Assembly: GCF_022410515.1 (NCBI RefSeq)
Contig: NZ_JACSDI010000017.1
Coordinates: forward strand, 20,355 to 84,354
DNA: 64,000 nt
DNA from: Shewanella cutis
GTDB lineage: Bacteria; Pseudomonadota; Gammaproteobacteria; Enterobacterales; Shewanellaceae
Direction: 5' to 3'
In this document: positions 61,045-64,000 of the stretch, piece after piece
How positions within the stretch are numbered: position 1 is the first letter of the stretch
Layout: the number at the start of each line of letters is the position of its first letter
Translations under genes and position numbers: made by a program
Notes under the pieces: model-generated
What the model saw: the letters and a program-made list of their open reading frames with translations, nothing else
What the model was told of the DNA's origin: nothing
Database searches by the model: none

Positions 61045-64000
61045 CAGATGGTAAATCCCTATCGAAAGTTGAGCTATGACGGTTAATGGACACTTCAAAT
61101 ATAAGTGACAAATTAGTATTAAGGCACAAGGCTTTTAGTTTATCTAAGGACATATAAACCCTATTACCTTGTCGAATCATGCCTTTATTATAGCGGTCAT
61201 GAATATCAGTCCAAGTTTCAGAAAATCCGTGTATGTCTCCCTGTTTATCGGTATAGTCCCGAGTGAGAATACAATAGCTCAATTGAAGCAACTTCTCATA
61301 TTCGTGTCCTATGCCCCTTATTGGAAATTGAAGCTCCCCAGCGTAAGGATCTGTTTCATCGAGGCGTTTGTATTCATCTGGTTCACAAATCCACCCTTTC
61401 ATTTGAAATTCAGGGTCGTCCCATTCAAACCCATCTTCTTTATAGAGGGGAAGTTTATAATCGTGGCTGTTCGTACATGTAACTAGAGCTCTTAACAAAG
61501 AATCTGATTTGTTCGTTGACACCAATGCGCTGGAGATGCGGTAATCCTCATTGTTACCAGAACCATCGTTATCAGACCAAAAGCCCGTAACACAGATGAA
61601 TGTTTTTTCACCTTTTCTCAAAAGCAACCCTTCGAAAAAGTCGCTATTGCTAACTTCCCATCTCCATGATTCTGTCGCTTTTTCTTCTAGCCAACCTCTT
61701 CTAACCAAAGGAGCCGGGTCTCGTAGGTCAGCTAATAGGTATCCGTTATCCATCGATAATAGATGTCCAGAAAGCCATTCAAGCCATCGATCATCTTCCC
61801 AATCATTCGTGCTTCTTACCACAGGTATGTTTTTAACTAACCGAGAAGCAATGGTGAATATTACGTGATACCCCAAATAAAAATCAAAGCTCTGAGTTGG
61901 AGGTATTGAGAAGTGACGTGAATGCGTTTCTTTACGCCCATAATGTCTAGGGTCGTGAATAAACCTTTCATCGATGCTAACTCCCCATTCGTTTATTACA
62001 ATGCTTATTGCAGCCTGTTTCAATTCTTTAACTGAAACACTAAACACATTTGCCAATGGTTTTAACCAATATTCTTGAAAGTCCAGAAAAAAAGACAATT
62101 CTGGTAACTCCTTATCAATACGAGCAATATTGGCAGTTACAAATTGACCACGTTCGTTAGTAATGTTTTTATTGAATGGGCTCTTCCCCACTTTAACCAA
62201 TTTGTCTATTTCATCAGAAGTATAAATATCATGCTGCTCTTGTAATAGCTTAAGGGCAACACTAGATGAAAAGTACTCTAATAGAGTGTGATCTGCACCT
62301 TGAGCTTGATCCATAAAGAAGGAACTATGCTTTAACAGAGGTAATGAGTTCGATTGTGCGCCTCTAAAAATTGCAATTAAAAAATATAATTTGGCGTGAA
62401 TATTATAAAATGGGAATTTTACTGAACCAAAGGCACCAATGTCATTTCGTGGAAAAAGAGTAATCAATGAATCAATGACATCATTGCAGTTAAGTTCTAC
62501 AAGACGATATATGATATGAACCGCTTCCCAACGGATTTTGGATGTGGGATTAGCAAGGGCTGACCAAATAAAAGATGCATATGCTTCTGAAATATCTTTA
62601 GACGGAGCTAGCCAACTTTCCCAATTACCATCAGCATCATCTTCATCGACGTGAAGCTCAACTCTTTCAAGAGCATAACCCAGAGCTTCTTTTGCTTCCG
62701 TGGGGGTAAGTTGTTGCGATAAAACTGTAATCACAGAGAAAATAAATTCAGCATCATCAAAGTCGCTTTTACCTTCTAGCGCTTTTATTACACCTTTGCT
62801 TCTTAGTTTTGAAAAATCTGTATCTAGTTTAAATTGTGAAGTCGAGTGCTCTGGCCACCATGGGTTTGAGACGGTACTAACATTTTGTTGCACATATAAG
62901 TCAAAAACCTGTATCCACAATTCCTTTAGACCTTCTCGCTCAAACCATTCTTTGGGAGTATTTTCTAAAACTCTTAGTAATTCGTATCGAGAAGTAAAAC
63001 TACAGCTTAGAATAGCACGCATAAAATCTACGGCAGACAAAACTGGAACCTTTGCGTACAACTGCTCCCAAAAGTTATCTTTGTAGGTTTTATTTTCAAT
63101 GGCTTTGAAATTAGCCAATGAAGCTTCGATGTTTTTCGATGTGGTAAAGTTGTTAGCAAGAAAGACTGAATCCCAATTCACGGATGTGTCGATGTCACTA
63201 GAATCAAAAGAATTTTTCTCAGTTTTTATTACTTTTTCTTGCTTACTAAGTTGTATGACTGCGTCATTAAGCGCCATAGAGCTTAGATTAAACTTAGCTC
63301 CCTCTTCTTTAATGAGGAGTAGTGCTGATTCCGGTAGTCCTTTTATCAGAGCTTGTCGAGCCGCATCTTCAAATATGACCTTGCGTGTATCTGCATTTCC
63401 AGCCTTTTCGATGCATTGGCATAAAAATTCCACATAGCCTGAATTCTCTATCAACCCTTGAGCAGACCATGCTTCTTCTGCAGATAATGTCCCATTGGAA
63501 ATTGATTGTCCTATAACGGTATCTTCTACAGGTCCCCAATATGTTACTTCTCGGTCTAGCCATCGTGCCATAACGGCGAAAGCCGAAGGTGCATTCATGT
63601 TATGAATTGCTTTGAATGTCCTCTCAATTGGAAAGTGATCAGACATGTATTCGTAAATAACTTCTGAACTTCTTGAAAACCTGTAAGTTAATTCATGGGA
63701 GCAACTTTCCTCAGCGCTTTTTTCTGCCAGAGACAAAATAGAGAAATGTCGATACAAAGCCTCATTACCAAACTTTGATACTGCCTCAATAGCTTGATTG
63801 AAATACTTAGCTGCTCCGAAAGGTGATAAGGGAGATATCGCAGTTGCAGCATCAATGTATGAGTTTGATGTGCTTTCAGGGCCTTCTTTCTTGTGTGCTG
63901 AAATGGTATTTTGTAGTGAACTCTCGTACAGTTCTGTAAGGTAGTAAAGATTTTCGACACGACAAGTGTAATATAAACCATTCAGCAAGCAACTATATGA
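60950..64000 (-). CDS. C-terminal part of a very large unknown protein (5' end outside window)
   Basis: The frame is open from the stop at 60950 to the right edge, 1016 codons, with no credible start inside, so this is the C-terminal part of a larger protein. The visible part looks alpha-helical and repeat-like to about residue 560, then has a mixed domain with FYLGYHVIFTIASRLVKNIP and DDRWLEWLSGHLLSMDNGYLLADLRDPAPLVRRGW, and an acidic, aromatic C-terminal domain (about 800-1016, ICVTGFWSDNDGSG, IRGIGHEYEKLLQLSYCILT). No nucleotide-binding motif is visible. Size and layout fit the sensor part of a STAND-type NTPase, but this is inference. Base composition is AT-rich. Confidence 0.8.
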   Translation of the reverse strand, partial: SYSCLLNGLYYTCRVENLYYLTELYESSLQNTISAHKKEGPESTSNSYIDAATAISPLSPFGAAKYFNQAIEAVSKFGNEALYRHFSILSLAEKSAEESCSHELTYRFSRSSEVIYEYMSDHFPIERTFKAIHNMNAPSAFAVMARWLDREVTYWGPVEDTVIGQSISNGTLSAEEAWSAQGLIENSGYVEFLCQCIEKAGNADTRKVIFEDAARQALIKGLPESALLLIKEEGAKFNLSSMALNDAVIQLSKQEKVIKTEKNSFDSSDIDTSVNWDSVFLANNFTTSKNIEASLANFKAIENKTYKDNFWEQLYAKVPVLSAVDFMRAILSCSFTSRYELLRVLENTPKEWFEREGLKELWIQVFDLYVQQNVSTVSNPWWPEHSTSQFKLDTDFSKLRSKGVIKALEGKSDFDDAEFIFSVITVLSQQLTPTEAKEALGYALERVELHVDEDDADGNWESWLAPSKDISEAYASFIWSALANPTSKIRWEAVHIIYRLVELNCNDVIDSLITLFPRNDIGAFGSVKFPFYNIHAKLYFLIAIFRGAQSNSLPLLKHSSFFMDQAQGADHTLLEYFSSSVALKLLQEQHDIYTSDEIDKLVKVGKSPFNKNITNERGQFVTANIARIDKELPELSFFLDFQEYWLKPLANVFSVSVKELKQAAISIVINEWGVSIDERFIHDPRHYGRKETHSRHFSIPPTQSFDFYLGYHVIFTIASRLVKNIPVVRSTNDWEDDRWLEWLSGHLLSMDNGYLLADLRDPAPLVRRGWLEEKATESWRWEVSNSDFFEGLLLRKGEKTFICVTGFWSDNDGSGNNEDYRISSALVSTNKSDSLLRALVTCTNSHDYKLPLYKEDGFEWDDPEFQMKGWICEPDEYKRLDETDPYAGELQFPIRGIGHEYEKLLQLSYCILTRDYTDKQGDIHGFSETWTDIHDRYNKGMIRQGNRVYMSLDKLKALCLNTNLSLIFEVSINRHSSTFDRDLPSDVKYSGQNCNLYTLSRDGVIKDYQSRSYQLR

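Noticed and set aside
1..64000. CRISPR arrays, tRNA or rRNA genes, integrase or transposase genes
   Set aside because: None could be recognised: no regularly spaced repeats, no cloverleaf with a CCA end, no rRNA-like sequence and no catalytic transposase or integrase motif in any long frame.

Overview
The window is a chromosomal segment of a gammaproteobacterium, almost certainly Shewanella. The evidence is a urocanate reductase whose catalytic residues fall at exactly the positions I recall for the characterised Shewanella oneidensis enzyme, the order plsB / lexA-sulA / cytochrome c oxidase operon / nfuA / urdA / bioH / tex-greB / ompR-envZ, a caa3 oxidase subunit II with two fused cytochrome c domains, and many two-component systems. 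Most of the window is conserved core chromosome. Accessory DNA appears near 41-43 kb (toxin-antitoxin pair, orphan genes, a repeat that supplies a gene end), at 48.9-49.2 kb (MITE-like element) and from about 59.6 kb to the right edge (hairpin-rich non-coding DNA followed by an AT-rich cassette of large unknown genes).

Region by region. 1-4.3 kb: aromatic amino acid transporter (cut by the window edge) overlapping plsB, then divergent lexA-sulA under two tandem LexA boxes. 4.3-13.6 kb: complete caa3-type cytochrome c oxidase locus with structural subunits (ctaC, ctaD, ctaE), copper and heme assembly factors (ctaG, SURF1, ctaA, cyoE, SCO), a reversed DUF2909 gene and a small membrane protein with a CxxxC pair. 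13.6-18.8 kb: polysaccharide deacetylase, MATE transporter, S9 peptidase, nfuA. 19-24.4 kb: a one-direction cluster of LuxR-type regulator, OmpR-type regulator, histidine kinase, Tsx-like outer-membrane channel and urocanate reductase, with two perfect palindromes in front of the channel gene. 24.6-32 kb: comF-like gene, bioH, a polyglutamine protein, an LTA-synthase-like sulfatase-fold enzyme, tex and greB. 32.4-36.6 kb: ompR-envZ and a chemoreceptor.

36.6-40.4 kb holds a DUF5666 lipoprotein, a two-component system and a YgiW-type periplasmic OB-fold protein. Matching CTTCAC-N5-CTTSAC direct repeats lie in front of both the regulator/lipoprotein promoter region and the OB-fold gene, which suggests one local regulon. 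43.4-48.7 kb holds a surface protein with a C-terminal sorting tail, a PepSY protein, a PhoP/PhoQ-like pair and a DUF3300 protein, with a PhoP-like direct repeat in front of the surface protein gene. 49.4-54.3 kb is a sulfate uptake operon (sbp, cysT, cysW, cysA) preceded by a small YezD-like gene and an RBBP9-type hydrolase. 54.3-59.6 kb has a large MASE1-CHASE-PAS-PAS-GGDEF-EAL protein with an in-frame stop in its apparent 5' extension, and an L,D-transpeptidase.

The best candidate for an undescribed system is the pair at the right edge: the C-terminal 1016 residues of a very large, probably alpha-helical protein, overlapping by about 95 bases a 247-residue partner. Neither is recognised. 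Size, base composition and position fit a defence-type cassette, but the N-terminal part that would decide this lies outside the window.
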